Below, piece by piece: positions 9,291 through 20,049 of a stretch of 44,245 nt of DNA; position 1 is the stretch's first letter, and each line of letters opens with the position of its first letter. The stretch spans positions 1 through 44,245 of the forward strand of contig NZ_JAFLQW010000426.1 of assembly GCF_017313335.1 (NCBI RefSeq), in the 5' to 3' direction. Below the pieces are notes generated by a model that was not told the origin of the DNA, made no database searches, and worked only from the letters and a program-made list of their open reading frames with translations. The stretch is from Phormidium pseudopriestleyi FRX01 (lineage in GTDB: Bacteria > Cyanobacteriota > Cyanobacteriia > Cyanobacteriales > Laspinemataceae). The position numbers were made by a program, and so were the translations under genes.

Positions 9291-12200
9291 ATGTTGTCTG
9301 CAATTCGGCTGGTTAAACCCACCCAACACTGGCAAATTAAATGGTTGCTCTTACCGTTTTCCCTTGGCCTCTTCTCCTCCCCCAGCAGCGCTCAAATTGT
9401 TCCCGATACAACGCTTCCGGTGAATTCTATCGTCACCCCAAACGGCAGTCGCCAGGTGATTACGGGCGGCACCCCTGCCGGGTCCAATTTGTTCCATAGT
9501 TTTACTGAATTTAGCGTACCCACAGGCGGGACCGCCTATTTTAATCAGGGGAATAGTCTTCAAAATATCTTCACCCGAATCACCGGAATTAACCCCTCGA
9601 ATATCGATGGAATTCTCCAAGCCAATGGCAGTGCTAATCTATTTTTATTAAACCCTAATGGAATAATATTCGGAACGAATGCTCAATTAAATATTGGGGG
9701 TTCGTTTTTTGCCAGTGCCGGGGACCGGATCCAATTTAGCGATCGCACGGAATTTCCGGCCAATCCCGGGGACAACCCCCCCTTATTAACCGTGAGTTCA
9801 CCGATTGGGTTGCAACTCGGCACCGACCCGGGGAACATTACCCTAAACGGGACGCGCCTAGAAGTCCACCCCGGCCAAAACTTAGCCGTAGTCGGGGGCA
9901 ACTTGGCGATCGCCGGCGCGCAACTGACGGCACCCAGTGGCACAATCGACCTCACCGCCCAAAATATCGCACTTTCAGCCGGTGCATTGCTAGATGTGAG
10001 TGGCGAAGCTGGAGGAAAAATCCAAATCAGGAGTGGAGAACTCACTCTCACAAACCAATCCCGGATTGTAGCCGATACCTTGGGGAACGGAACCGGCAGA
10101 GGCATCGAAATCACCACAGACCGACTGCAATTGAGCGATCGCGCCTTCATTTCCGCCTCCACCTTTGGCAGTGGCAGCGGAGGTAACCTCACCATCCAGG
10201 CTACGGAGTCAGTCACCCTCACGGGCAATGATAACTATGAAACCAGTCTGAATCAGATTTTTAACCAAGAAATCACCAAACCCAGCGATATTGGCACCGG
10301 ACTGTTTGCCCTCACTTTTAGTCAGGGACGCGGGGGCAACTTAACCGTAACCACTCCTATTGTCAACCTCTCTAACAATGCCTATTTTTCTACCGCTACC
10401 TTCGGGTCCGGTCCCGGGGGGAATTTCACCGTGAATGCCCGGAACATTCACCTAATAGAATCCCAGTTTTTGGCGGATAACTTTGGGGATGGGGATGCCA
10501 GTCAAGTGCGGGTGAATGCAGAAACCCTCCGCCTAGAAAATGGCGGGGCGATCGGCACTTCCACCTTGGGTGAAGGGGTAGGTGGAACCATTGATCTGAA
10601 TATCTCGGACTCCTTTGAAGCCACCGGAACCACTGCCACGGGTCGATTTAACAGCGGCATCTTTGCCAAAGCCTATGCCAATGCCACCCACCCGGCTGGA
10701 AATATTAATATTCAAACCGGACGCTTAACCCTGGGTGGCGGTGCACATATCACCGCCACCACATTTGCCGTCGTTGATGGGGGAATTGTGAACATTAACG
10801 CCTCAGCAATAGAACTGAGGGGAATCAGTCCCGATGGCGCTTATATTACCAGTATCGAAACCCAAAGCCAAAATGCGGGTGGTGCTGGGGACCTAACGAT
10901 TCAGACTGATTCCTTGATTGTCGCAGATGGGGCGATGATTTCCACCTCTGCCTTAAAAACTGGAGATGGCGGAAACCTAACCCTGCAAGCCTCAGACTTT
11001 GTAGAACTCACTGGGTCCGGAACCTTCAACTTAACAGAACGAATTCTCGAACAAGCCTTTGAACCTTCACAATTACAGGATGGATTATTTACAGCCAGTG
11101 CCGGTAGTGGAAATGCCGGAAATCTCACCTTAAGAACGGGGAGACTCAGCCTCACGAATCAAGCTCACATTGCTACCAGTACCCTCAATCAGGGAAGCGG
11201 AGGGACTCTCACTATCCAGGCCCGCGATCGCATTTCTCTCCAGGAGGCTTACTTAGTCACGGGGACCGCCGGGACCGGGCAAGCGGGGGATATCTTAATT
11301 GAAACCAGTGAGCTAATCCTGCTCGATCGCTCGGAAATTATCGCCTCAACCATCGCCACCGGATCCGGGGGAAATATTCAGGTCAACGCATCAGAGTCGG
11401 TGCAACTCCAAAACCAATCCTCAATCATTTCCACCAGTGAAGGACCCGGAAATGCTGGTTATGTCCTCATCCAAACTGGTCAATTCCGGGCAGAAAATCA
11501 ATCCTTTATCTCCACCTTCACAGATCAAGAGGGAAATGCCGGTTTTTTGGGAATTGTCGCCGGTGAGTCTGTGGAACTCCTCAATAATAGTGCCTTAGAA
11601 ACCACAACTGGAGGAATCGGTGATGCCGGATTCTTGCAAATTCAGACGCGATCGCTCACCCTGGACAACAGTAGCATCACCGTCAGCGCTCAAGGGACGG
11701 GAGAGGCTGGTAATCTTAACATTGCCACCGATCGCATGAGTCTGAATAATTCAGTTTTGTTGGGAATTGCCGCATCCGGTCGCGGCGGTAATGTTCAATT
11801 AGAGGTTAACGAACTCCTGACTCTGCGACAAGGGTCTGCTATTTCTGCCGAAGCGTTAGGGACTGGGGATGGCGGCAATGTGGCAGTCATCACCGATGCG
11901 ATCGCCTTACTAGAAAATAGTCGCATCAGCGCCAATGCGGTACAAGGCATGGGCGGGAATATCCAAATCTTCAGCCAAGCTCTGTTTGAGAGTCCCGAGA
12001 GTCAAATTACCGCCAGTTCTAACCAAGGCATCGATGGCGTGGTTTCAGTCAACACCCCGGATCTCCAACCCACCCAAGGGTTAATTGCTCTCCCCTCAGA
12101 AATTGTCAACATCACCAATCTGGTCTTTGAAAAGTGTGGGATTGGCACATCCCAGAATGAGTTTATTGTCACGGGACGCGGAGGATTACCCCCCAATCCC

Positions 12201-12434
12201 ACGGACCCCTTCAATGGCGATCGCGTCCTGGAAGATTTGGGAACCCTGCAAAGCTATCCGGATTTACCCCGACAGCAGTCTACCGGCGCGAAGATTCCTC
12301 CAACTCCTCCCTTAGTAGAGGCCAATACCTGGGCGATCGCCCCCGATGGTCAACTCATCCTCACCACTGCACCCACTCCTCACCACCCCGGCGATCGCTG
12401 GGATACCCCCGCGCATTGTCATCCCCGTTCCTAA
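9291..12434 (+). CDS. Secreted filamentous-haemagglutinin-type (TPS domain) beta-helix protein
   Basis: 1047 aa. A signal peptide ends near residue 34 (SSPSSA/QIVPD). The two-partner-secretion N-terminal domain (about 35-165) shows the family signatures FHSFTEFSVPTGGTAYF, GSANLFLLNPNGIIFG and IGGSFFASAGDRIQF. The rest is a long right-handed beta-helix of about 20-30 residue repeats rich in GSGGN/GNAG turns and rung motifs such as LTLTNQS. The C-terminal segment NLVFEKCGIG...GRGGLPPNP is typical of cyanobacterial members. It should be exported by Sec and crossed through the outer membrane by a TpsB/FhaC (Omp85) pore, acting as an adhesin or surface protein. No TpsB partner is encoded in this window. 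The high G-rich Gly/Asn/Thr composition is usual for the family. Confidence 0.92.
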   Translation: MLSAIRLVKPTQHWQIKWLLLPFSLGLFSSPSSAQIVPDTTLPVNSIVTPNGSRQVITGGTPAGSNLFHSFTEFSVPTGGTAYFNQGNSLQNIFTRITGINPSNIDGILQANGSANLFLLNPNGIIFGTNAQLNIGGSFFASAGDRIQFSDRTEFPANPGDNPPLLTVSSPIGLQLGTDPGNITLNGTRLEVHPGQNLAVVGGNLAIAGAQLTAPSGTIDLTAQNIALSAGALLDVSGEAGGKIQIRSGELTLTNQSRIVADTLGNGTGRGIEITTDRLQLSDRAFISASTFGSGSGGNLTIQATESVTLTGNDNYETSLNQIFNQEITKPSDIGTGLFALTFSQGRGGNLTVTTPIVNLSNNAYFSTATFGSGPGGNFTVNARNIHLIESQFLADNFGDGDASQVRVNAETLRLENGGAIGTSTLGEGVGGTIDLNISDSFEATGTTATGRFNSGIFAKAYANATHPAGNINIQTGRLTLGGGAHITATTFAVVDGGIVNINASAIELRGISPDGAYITSIETQSQNAGGAGDLTIQTDSLIVADGAMISTSALKTGDGGNLTLQASDFVELTGSGTFNLTERILEQAFEPSQLQDGLFTASAGSGNAGNLTLRTGRLSLTNQAHIATSTLNQGSGGTLTIQARDRISLQEAYLVTGTAGTGQAGDILIETSELILLDRSEIIASTIATGSGGNIQVNASESVQLQNQSSIISTSEGPGNAGYVLIQTGQFRAENQSFISTFTDQEGNAGFLGIVAGESVELLNNSALETTTGGIGDAGFLQIQTRSLTLDNSSITVSAQGTGEAGNLNIATDRMSLNNSVLLGIAASGRGGNVQLEVNELLTLRQGSAISAEALGTGDGGNVAVITDAIALLENSRISANAVQGMGGNIQIFSQALFESPESQITASSNQGIDGVVSVNTPDLQPTQGLIALPSEIVNITNLVFEKCGIGTSQNEFIVTGRGGLPPNPTDPFNGDRVLEDLGTLQSYPDLPRQQSTGAKIPPTPPLVEANTWAIAPDGQLILTTAPTPHHPGDRWDTPAHCHPRS

Positions 12435-12812
12435 AAGGGCGATCGCCTCTACTAGCGTATCCCGTTCCCTACTTAACAACTTCCAACCTGGAAACCACTT
12501 CCGGGGTGAGATTCAACTGCCCCAAAACCTTTGAGTCCTGACCTTTCAATTAGGATGGCAAGGGGTGCATCCCTTTGCCTGGGAGGGTCAAAAGCCGCCA
12601 TCAACCCCCGGGATGGGGACGGCCCTAAAAAAAAATATGGCCGGTTGCATTCTCAAAATGCTCACCAGCCAGTCAGGTTCTATTAAACTGTGGAGAGGGG
12701 TTGCTCCGGCGATCGCCAGATAATCCCCTCATTAACGTTAGCATTGAATCGCTGGCTAGAGGGAGACCCAGACCAATGGTCCCGGTTCATTCCCCCTGAG
12801 CAGCACTACCCT
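12435..12812. other. Intergenic spacer, TPS protein to crhR (convergent)
   Basis: 378 bases between two converging genes. It contains HIP1 sites and a weak GGCC...GGCC stem around an A tract (about 12618-12646) that could end transcription. I see no gene or repeat family in it. Confidence 0.35.
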
Positions 12813-14267
12813 CTACTGACGTTCGCCAATTGGCTCACGGGAAGAAGAGTTACGAGGTTTTGAGCGCTTGACCGGCTTCGTGTAGGACCGCGATGAGCGA
12901 TCGCGGTTGTCATAGCGCTTGTCAGAATAGCTATCCATTTCCTCCGGCGCATCTTCCGTCATATTGTCCGCCCAATTGGGACGAGTGCGATCGTAAGCCA
13001 TTTGCAGGGCTGCCGCGGCGATCGTGTGGGGGTCATATTCTTCGCTCAGTTGAGCGACGATGGGCAGGAACGAAGCAAGACGCTCGCCACTGAGGATTTC
13101 CCGCACTTGAGATTGCAGTTTTTCCAGATGCCGCGCCTCAATTTGAGAGCGGGTAGGAATCGAGCGAATCTTCAGAGTTTGACGCAGATGCCGCTCAATT
13201 TGTTGGAGCTTGCGCCGGTCAAACGGCTGAATCAGGGAAATAGCAGTCCCTTCGCGACCGGCGCGGCCCGTGCGTCCGATCCGGTGGACGTAGCTTTCCA
13301 CTTGATCCGGCAAATCGTAGTTAATGACATGGGTCAGGTGATCCACATCTAAACCCCGTGCAGCAATATCCGTAGCGACAATCCAGCGCACCTGTTGCTT
13401 GCGGAAGCGATCGATTAAGCGTTCCCGCTGGGACTGGTTGAGGTCGCCGTGGTATTCATCCACGCTGTGACCGGCCCCTTGCAGTTGGCTAGTCAGTTCA
13501 GCAGCGGCCCGACGGGTGCGGACGAAGACGATCGCCGTTTCCGGGTCTTCCAATTCTAAAATTGGCAGTAAGGCCCGAGATTTCGACCAGCCGCGAGGGA
13601 CCATGTAGATTACTTGGTCAATCTGCTTCGGCGTCGATTTCTGTTGGTCAATCCTCACCGTGACCGGATCGCGCATGAACTTATTCATCAGCTTACGAAT
13701 GGAGGGTTCCATCGTAGCGGAAAAGAAAGCCGTCTGACGGTCCTTCGGGGCGCGATCGAGGATTTTTTCCACATCGTCAATAAAGCCCATACTCAGCATT
13801 TTGTCCGCTTCATCCAGGACGAGATGGGTGAGGGTGTCCAGTTTGAGATGTCCACGGTTGAGCAAATCCAGAACCCGTCCGGGAGTGCCGACGACAATCT
13901 GAACTCCCCGTTCCAAGCGCTGAATTTGGCGCTCAATGGAGGAACCACCGTAAACCGCAAAGATCCGGACCCGGCGATCGTCGGTTAAGTCGCGAATTGC
14001 ATTACTGACTTGGATCGCCAGTTCCCGAGTTGGGGCCAGAATCAGCGCTTGAACATTCTTGTCGTTAACATCCATCTGCTCCAAAATGGGCAGAGAAAAG
14101 GCCGCAGTTTTGCCCGTTCCAGTTTGGGCTTGTCCCGCTACATCCTGTCCCGCCATCAGTTTGGGAATGGCTTGTTCTTGAATGGGGCTCGGTTCAGTAA
14201 ACCCAAGTTTTTCTAGCTGTTGTACGCGCTCTTCTGAAAGACCTAAACTTTGAAATGAAACAGTCAT
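12813..14267 (-). CDS. crhR: DEAD-box RNA helicase CrhR
   Basis: 484 aa, close to the roughly 490 aa of Synechocystis CrhR. All helicase motifs are present in order: Q motif (FTEPSPIQEQAIP), I (AQTGTGKT), Ia (PTRELA), II (LDEADKML), III (SAT), IV (VFVRTRRA), V (ARGLDV) and VI (HRIGRTGRAG). The C-terminal tail is rich in Arg, Ser and Asp, as in cold/redox-induced RNA helicases that unwind or anneal mRNA. The start ATG has a strong ribosome-binding site (AGGAGA, 5 bases upstream). rimO lies upstream on the same strand, which is the known rimO-crhR operon order in Synechocystis. By analogy the transcript is processed between the cistrons and crhR is induced by cold. The orthology call rests on size, motifs and this gene order. 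Confidence 0.85.
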   Translation of the reverse strand: MTVSFQSLGLSEERVQQLEKLGFTEPSPIQEQAIPKLMAGQDVAGQAQTGTGKTAAFSLPILEQMDVNDKNVQALILAPTRELAIQVSNAIRDLTDDRRVRIFAVYGGSSIERQIQRLERGVQIVVGTPGRVLDLLNRGHLKLDTLTHLVLDEADKMLSMGFIDDVEKILDRAPKDRQTAFFSATMEPSIRKLMNKFMRDPVTVRIDQQKSTPKQIDQVIYMVPRGWSKSRALLPILELEDPETAIVFVRTRRAAAELTSQLQGAGHSVDEYHGDLNQSQRERLIDRFRKQQVRWIVATDIAARGLDVDHLTHVINYDLPDQVESYVHRIGRTGRAGREGTAISLIQPFDRRKLQQIERHLRQTLKIRSIPTRSQIEARHLEKLQSQVREILSGERLASFLPIVAQLSEEYDPHTIAAAALQMAYDRTRPNWADNMTEDAPEEMDSYSDKRYDNRDRSSRSYTKPVKRSKPRNSSSREPIGERQ

Positions 14268-14312
14268 TTATTCTCCTAAAACGTTTGAGTTTGGTGCGGC
14301 ATGAGTGCCGCT

Positions 14313-14414
14313 AATACCAGTTCTCGTTTTTGATGCTACATGGGGTTGCTCTTAGATATTGGGAGCTCGGACAGATACGCTTTCGATGTAGAGCATAAAA
14401 ATAGAATTGGTATT
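14313..14414. repeat. MITE-like inverted repeat in the rimO-crhR intercistronic region
   Basis: 102 bp with imperfect inverted ends of about 29 bases: the left arm begins AATACCAGTTCT (14313) and the complement of the right arm begins AATACCAATTCT (14414). The arms also share TTTTT, ATGC and CTACAT blocks. The transcript would fold into a long hairpin about 45 bases upstream of the crhR start. Confidence 0.7.
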
Positions 14415-14639
14415 GATGCTAATTGAGATTAGCCGATGTTGAGGGTTACGTCTGATTTGCCTGATATTCACAAGATTTGTAAAGAAAAGGCACGGTAGAA
14501 TCGGGCTTTCTGTCTTCAGGCCCGGGCCACCGATCCGGGGGCGGTATTGAACGAGCTTTTAAATTGCAGAGGATCTCAACATATCTGTTAAAGACCATAC
14601 CAAAAACTCTCCCAAACTTCCCCAGAAAATCTCGATTTC

Positions 14640-15995
14640 TTAACCGAGGGCAATTGATTCCCGTTGCACTAGGTCAGCTACAGTTGCAACATGACCGTAG
14701 AGGTCGTAAACGTCCGCACTGGCGATCGCCACCGGCACCCTCGAACCGAGACGGGCATTTCCCCGAACATAGACCAACCCATCCACTTCAGGCGCAAATC
14801 GCGCCGATCGGCCTATCAACTCCCCAGTCTCGGGGTGTTCTTGTTCGATTAATACGTCTACAACCTTACCGATTTCCCCTTGATTCTTCTTCAGTGAAAT
14901 CGGCTGCTGCAATTCCATCAAAGCATCCCGCCGTTCATCCATCACCTCTTGCGGGAGTTGATTCGGCAGCGTATAGGCGGGGGTTCCTTCTTCCGAGGAA
15001 AAGGTGAACACCCCTACATGATCGAACTCATGACGTTGAACAAACTGATACAGATGCTCAAAATGTTCGTCAGTTTCGCCGGGGAATCCCACGATAAAGG
15101 TCGTTCGCAATACCGCATCCGGCACCGCTGCTTTAATTCCCTCGATAATCCGATCATTGACCCCCGCTTGCCAGGGCCGATTCATTGCCCGCAACACTTC
15201 CGGATGGGAGTGTTGCAAGGGTAAATCTAAGTATGGCAGCACGTTGGGGGTTTCCCGAATCGCCCGCAGCACTTTAGGAGTCAGTCCCGTAGGATAGGCG
15301 TAGTGCATCCGAATCCAGGGGACATCTACCTCGCCCAATGCCCGCAGCAGTTCCGCCAATCTGGGTTCGCCGTATAGGTCTAACCCATAGTTGGTGGTAA
15401 TTTGAGAAATTAAAATAATTTCTTGGACGCCCTCGGATGCCAATTGCTTGGCTTCGGTTACGATGGACTCAATGGTGCGCGATCGCTGGTTTCCCCGAAG
15501 ATGCGGAATGATGCAAAATGCACAGCGGTAATCACATCCCTCCGCGACCCGCAGGTACGCTACACCTTCGGTAGTCGTCCGGTAGCGCGGTGTCGTCTCA
15601 TCGGCGATATAAGTCGGTTCTGCGGAAATCTCTGTGACTCGCTCGCCGACTTCGACCCGTTCAATCACTTCTACGATTTTATTATAATCCCCGGTTCCCA
15701 CAACTGCAACTGCTTCGGGCAGTTCATCAAACAGTTGTTCCTGGAAATGTTGCGCCATGCATCCAGTAATGACGATTTTTTTCTTCGCATGAGCTAGTTC
15801 TACCAGCGTCCGGACTGACTCTTCCCGAGCCGATTCAATAAAACTACAAGTGTTGACGATGACGTAATCTGCTACTTCTTCATCGGTATCGACCGAGTAG
15901 CCTGCTTGTACCAACAGGCCCAGAATATGTTCGCTGTCAATGCGATTTTTCTCGCACCCTAGATGAGATATAGCAATGGTTGGCTTGTTGCCCAT
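14640..15995 (-). CDS. rimO: Ribosomal protein uS12 methylthiotransferase RimO
   Basis: 451 aa from ATG 15995 ([17 protein letters not shown]), the start that matches the family; the frame continues 38 codons further upstream to 16109 without family similarity. RimO is a radical-SAM enzyme that adds a methylthio group to an Asp of ribosomal protein S12. The N-terminal UPF0004 domain supplies three cluster cysteines (GCEKN, NTCSF, GCMAQ). The radical-SAM domain has CDYRCAFC, and a C-terminal TRAM domain carries residues around [14 protein letters not shown]. First gene of the rimO-crhR pair, with a 372-base gap that is long for an operon but expected if the transcript is processed there. Confidence 0.93.
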   Translation of the reverse strand: MGNKPTIAISHLGCEKNRIDSEHILGLLVQAGYSVDTDEEVADYVIVNTCSFIESAREESVRTLVELAHAKKKIVITGCMAQHFQEQLFDELPEAVAVVGTGDYNKIVEVIERVEVGERVTEISAEPTYIADETTPRYRTTTEGVAYLRVAEGCDYRCAFCIIPHLRGNQRSRTIESIVTEAKQLASEGVQEIILISQITTNYGLDLYGEPRLAELLRALGEVDVPWIRMHYAYPTGLTPKVLRAIRETPNVLPYLDLPLQHSHPEVLRAMNRPWQAGVNDRIIEGIKAAVPDAVLRTTFIVGFPGETDEHFEHLYQFVQRHEFDHVGVFTFSSEEGTPAYTLPNQLPQEVMDERRDALMELQQPISLKKNQGEIGKVVDVLIEQEHPETGELIGRSARFAPEVDGLVYVRGNARLGSRVPVAIASADVYDLYGHVATVADLVQRESIALG

Positions 15996-17419
15996 GCAGT
16001 TATTGCTTCGAGTTATTGTAATGGTGCTCCGTAGAAGAAGCGAGTTTCGCTCCTGATCGTCAGTTTTATCAAAATACAGTATAGCCGCTTTTTCTACAAG
16101 TTTTCCCAATCGAACTCCTGGGGCTAGGGGTAAGGGTCCTGATAAAAGGATTCCTTATCCTTTCGGTTCTGGCTTGGGGCCTGTTGGATTTAAGGCTCCC
16201 GTTGTGGAGACGGTCGGTTGCACAGTTAGCAGCTTGTATCTCGTGTCAATGTACTATAGCATCTAACTGCTGTAATCAGGGCATCTTCCCAATAAATTCC
16301 TAATCCCGACTCCATTGACTCGATTTAAGGGGGAGGCGTAAGTGTAAGGAACTCCTCTCTATCTTACTCAATTTTTGGAAGGTAATGCTCTTTCTTGGCA
16401 GGGCCTTACCTGAATTCCCCCTCCCAGAAGGCGCAGATGAGTCCGTTCTGAAATAGTCACCAACTGAATTGATTAGACTCCCAATTGTCAGCATTCCATC
16501 ATCCAGTATTCCCGTTATTTTTCCATCAGGCCAACATTGATCCAGCCCCAGAAAATCCGCATCCGACTCGGGGCGATCGCCGCTTCTACCCAGATTTTCC
16601 CGTTGGAAAACTCTTCTTTGATCCAGAGTCCCCACCTAGAAAAACACCGATAGCCGTCTGTTTTAACCTCAAACTCCCCAGACCTACCGCGCATCTTACG
16701 CTATAAGATTGAATCTCGTAACAATCCGGATAGTCAAGGGATTAATTTTCCCTCTACATAGCCTTAAATATTAACTCGCTATCGATGCTTTTTTGCAGAG
16801 AGTTTAGATTAAAATAGAACACAGTCGAAAAATTTTCCCCCGGCTATAAAGCCTCATTTCGGTAAAAAAAGGACGACTCTACAAGAGCCAATGTTGATGA
16901 GTTAGCCCGATTAACCCCAAAACCGGGATACTGAGAGTCTCCCAATTGGGTAAATCGAGGATGACTGAAAGGCGATCGCAGGACTTACGCAGATTGTGAT
17001 AATTCATGCTAAATGTAGAGGCGAGCAAGCGAATCGCCTCTACATTTAGGGTTTAGTGTTAAAGATTGCGTAAGTCCTGGATCGGTGAAAATCGGCTTGA
17101 AACAGTCCGACTCGACTCGTCAAGCGTTCCTAACCCTAACAAGGATGTTCAGACGGGGAAACAAATCTGGGAATCGGGTCATCGGTGCTTTTTCAACATC
17201 CAGAGTGATCGCCCCCTTCGAGAGTCTTCCTCCCGGGGAGTCTCCCCAGTTACAATGATTAGGGAGAAAACCCGATCCCAGACTCCAGAACGGGGAGAAA
17301 TGCCAAATCTGCTCTCCCTAGAGTCAGCGACCCTCTGTCCGGGATTTTTAATAGAAACAGAGGGTAGGGATTGATCGAACGTTTAATCTTTGTTGTGCCT
17401 GAGCCAGGAGCGTAGCGCT
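15996..17419. other. Long gene-poor region upstream of rimO and the 46-aa membrane protein gene
   Basis: About 1.4 kb without a gene I can support. The open frames at 16300-16635 (minus) and 17066-17374 (plus) have no family features, no ribosome-binding site and low-complexity composition. It holds a short inverted repeat AAAGGAT/ATCCTTT near 16145-16165, a 7-base stem CAGTTAG/CTAACTG (16223-16269) and a MITE-like element at 16979-17079. It must also contain the divergent promoters of rimO and the small membrane protein. Confidence 0.5.
16979..17079. repeat. MITE-like element with CAGGACTTACGCA termini
   Basis: 101 bp. Perfect 13-base terminal inverted repeats, CAGGACTTACGCA (16979-16991) and TGCGTAAGTCCTG (17067-17079). 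An inner perfect 15-base stem lies at 17009-17023 and 17035-17049, with CTAAATGTAGAGGCG on the left arm. No coding capacity. From memory, GGACTTACGCA-type ends recur in many filamentous cyanobacterial genomes. Confidence 0.85.
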
Positions 17420-17560
17420 ATGTCAGACTTAAATCGTGGAATTATGAAATTTAAAGGGGCCGACAGCCCATTGCTGGTCGGGTTTTCCTCTGTGCTGATT
17501 TTAGGCGGCATTGCCTTTTTAATTTGGTGGGGGCTGCAATCGGCCTACAGTTTCAACTAG
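17420..17560 (+). CDS. 46-aa single-helix membrane protein (Psb35/Ssl2148-like?)
   Basis: A short gene with a good ribosome-binding site (AGGAG, 9 bases before the ATG). The protein begins MSDLNRGIMKFKGADSPLL, then has one hydrophobic helix (about 18-38, VGFSSVLILGGIAFLIWWGL) and a very short tail ending in SFN. The N-terminus is polar and would face the cytoplasm or stroma. This pattern, NRGIMKFKGADSP followed by one helix, is a conserved cyanobacterial miniprotein as I remember it, and I think it corresponds to Ssl2148/Psb35, a photosystem II assembly factor of the CP47 module. That identity is from memory. The coding call itself is strong. Confidence 0.8.
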   Translation: MSDLNRGIMKFKGADSPLLVGFSSVLILGGIAFLIWWGLQSAYSFN

Positions 17561-17671
17561 ACAGGGACATCGAGGCGATCGCCCAGATTGGTCCAGTCTA
17601 CCCTAAGCCTTCAATTTAATATGGGGCTAGGGTTTGGAAATCAGGGTCTGATAGTCCTCCCCGGATCGACA

Positions 17672-17698
17672 GGGAGGGGACCCCTCCAGTCCCCTCCC
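17672..17698. repeat. G/C-rich hairpin
   Basis: Perfect 10-base inverted repeat GGGAGGGGAC/GTCCCCTCCC with a 7-base loop, about 110 bases after the small membrane protein gene. No T tract follows, so a terminator role is uncertain; it also resembles dispersed G-rich cyanobacterial hairpins. Confidence 0.5.
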
Positions 17699-17764
17699 CA
17701 AAACACAGGGGCGGGGACCGGACGTAAATTAGGGGTTTTTTTATTGAAAAAAGCCTCAAATTGA

Positions 17765-19123
<1,359 letters not shown>

Positions 19124-19175
19124 GCTATTCGAGTCAGGGCCAAACCCGAGCTTAAAAAAAAGTTTGCTTAAACTC

Positions 19176-19203
19176 TTGACTTCTGTGAGAGTTCTGCTAG
19201 TAT
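19176..19203 (+). promoter_or_regulatory. Possible sigma-70 promoter of the tRNA-Tyr gene
   Basis: TTGACT (19176-19181) and TAGTAT (19198-19203) are spaced by 16 bases and would start transcription about 14 bases before the mature tRNA-Tyr end. This is a match by eye only. Confidence 0.45.
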
Positions 19204-19223
19204 TAGTAATTGTGGACAAAAAA

Positions 19224-19308
19224 GGGTCGATGCCCGAGCGGTTAATGGGGGCGGACTGTAAATCCGCTGGCTACGCCTACGCTGGTTCAAATCCAGCTCG
19301 GCCCACCA
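19224..19308 (+). tRNA. trnY-GUA: tRNA-Tyr (GTA)
   Basis: Acceptor GGGTCGA pairs with TCGGCCC. The anticodon stem loop reads GGACTGTAAATCC with anticodon GTA. A long variable arm follows, as expected for tRNA-Tyr, then a TTCAAAT T loop. The discriminator is A and CCA is encoded (19306-19308), unlike the neighbouring tRNA-Thr. Confidence 0.96.
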
Positions 19309-19383
19309 CAATTCATTCAAGGTTCTAATGTAAATGGTCAAGAAATCATGACCGAGTAACCCCTTGAAGATTGAATGTTGTCT

Positions 19384-19455
19384 GCCCGTGTAGCTCAGTG
19401 GTAGAGCACACCCTTGGTAAGGGTGAGGTCACGAGTTCAATCCTCGTCACGGGCT
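19384..19455 (+). tRNA. trnT-GGU: tRNA-Thr (GGT)
   Basis: Acceptor GCCCGTG pairs with CACGGGC. The anticodon arm CACCC-TTGGTAA-GGGTG carries GGT. The T loop is TTCAATC. CCA is not encoded. It lies 75 bases after tRNA-Tyr, and the two are probably cotranscribed and end at the terminator 19471-19520. In cyanobacteria a tRNA-Tyr/tRNA-Thr pair can precede other translation genes; none follows here. Confidence 0.96.
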
Positions 19456-19470
19456 TTTGAAGGTGAAAAT

Positions 19471-19520
19471 AAACAAAAAAGGGTCTAAGACTTGAGATAT
19501 TGTTAGACCCTTTTTTGTTT
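19471..19520. terminator. Bidirectional rho-independent terminator
   Basis: A perfect 18-base inverted repeat: AAACAAAAAAGGGTCTAA (19471-19488) and its complement at 19503-19520, giving a GGGTCTAA stem with T6 tails on both strands. It ends the tRNA-Tyr/Thr transcript on plus and can end the tRNA-Arg transcript on minus. Confidence 0.88.
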
Positions 19521-19598
19521 GATAACAATTAGGGCAAGAGGGGCGATCGCCACTATTGCCCCTGATTTGACCAATCGGGAAACCCCCGAGCCGAGAAA

Positions 19599-19672
19599 CG
19601 GGTGCGGCAGGACTCGAACCTGCGACCAACGAATTAGAAGTTCGCTACTCTATCCACCTGAGTTACGCACCC
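19599..19672 (-). tRNA. trnR-UCU: tRNA-Arg (TCT)
   Basis: On the minus strand the acceptor GGGTGCG pairs with CGCACCC. The anticodon loop is CTTCTAA with anticodon TCT between GAA/TTC stem bases. The T loop is TTCGAGT. No CCA is encoded. It converges on the Tyr/Thr pair and shares the bidirectional terminator. Confidence 0.96.
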
Positions 19673-20038
19673 ACATAACGGTTATGGGAAAACCCCGATT
19701 GAGTTTCTGCTTTGGAGCCAGTCTAGTAGACTATCCAACCCCAAGAGACTGCAAGGGTTCATTTCTGTATTTTATCAAACAACCGGGTATTTGCATAGCT
19801 GCTTTCGTAGCCGATTGGGTTTTTTCTATTCAAAAGTCCGCCGATCGCCAGAAACCGCGTCAATGAATCTCAACGGTTTGCTTAAAAACTCTCCATTGTT
19901 CGGGAGTGTTTCGGCATGGTGTTCCCAGGGGAACCCGAAATCCTAGTCCGGGGGTTAGGCTATCATCGACTCCCATAGTCCATTCCATTCCACAATCGGG
20001 AATAACAAGCTTGGGGTTTGTGCGGATAAGGCATAGAG
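19673..20038. other. Spacer between tRNA-Arg and the candidate RNA
   Basis: 366 bases. It should contain the tRNA-Arg promoter reading left. A short GTTCCC...GGGAAC hairpin lies at 19920-19934. No ORF with family features. Confidence 0.4.
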
Positions 20039-20044
20039 TAAGAT
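20017..20044 (+). promoter_or_regulatory. Possible promoter of the candidate structured RNA
   Basis: TTTGTG (20017-20022) and TAAGAT (20039-20044), spacer 16. The start would fall near 20051, exactly where the first stem of the candidate RNA begins (20052). Weak by itself. Confidence 0.3.
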
Positions 20045-20049
20045 AAGGG

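Noticed and set aside
16300-16635. Open frame of 111 codons on the minus strand
   Set aside because: No ribosome-binding site, no family features and composition unlike the neighbouring genes; most likely chance.
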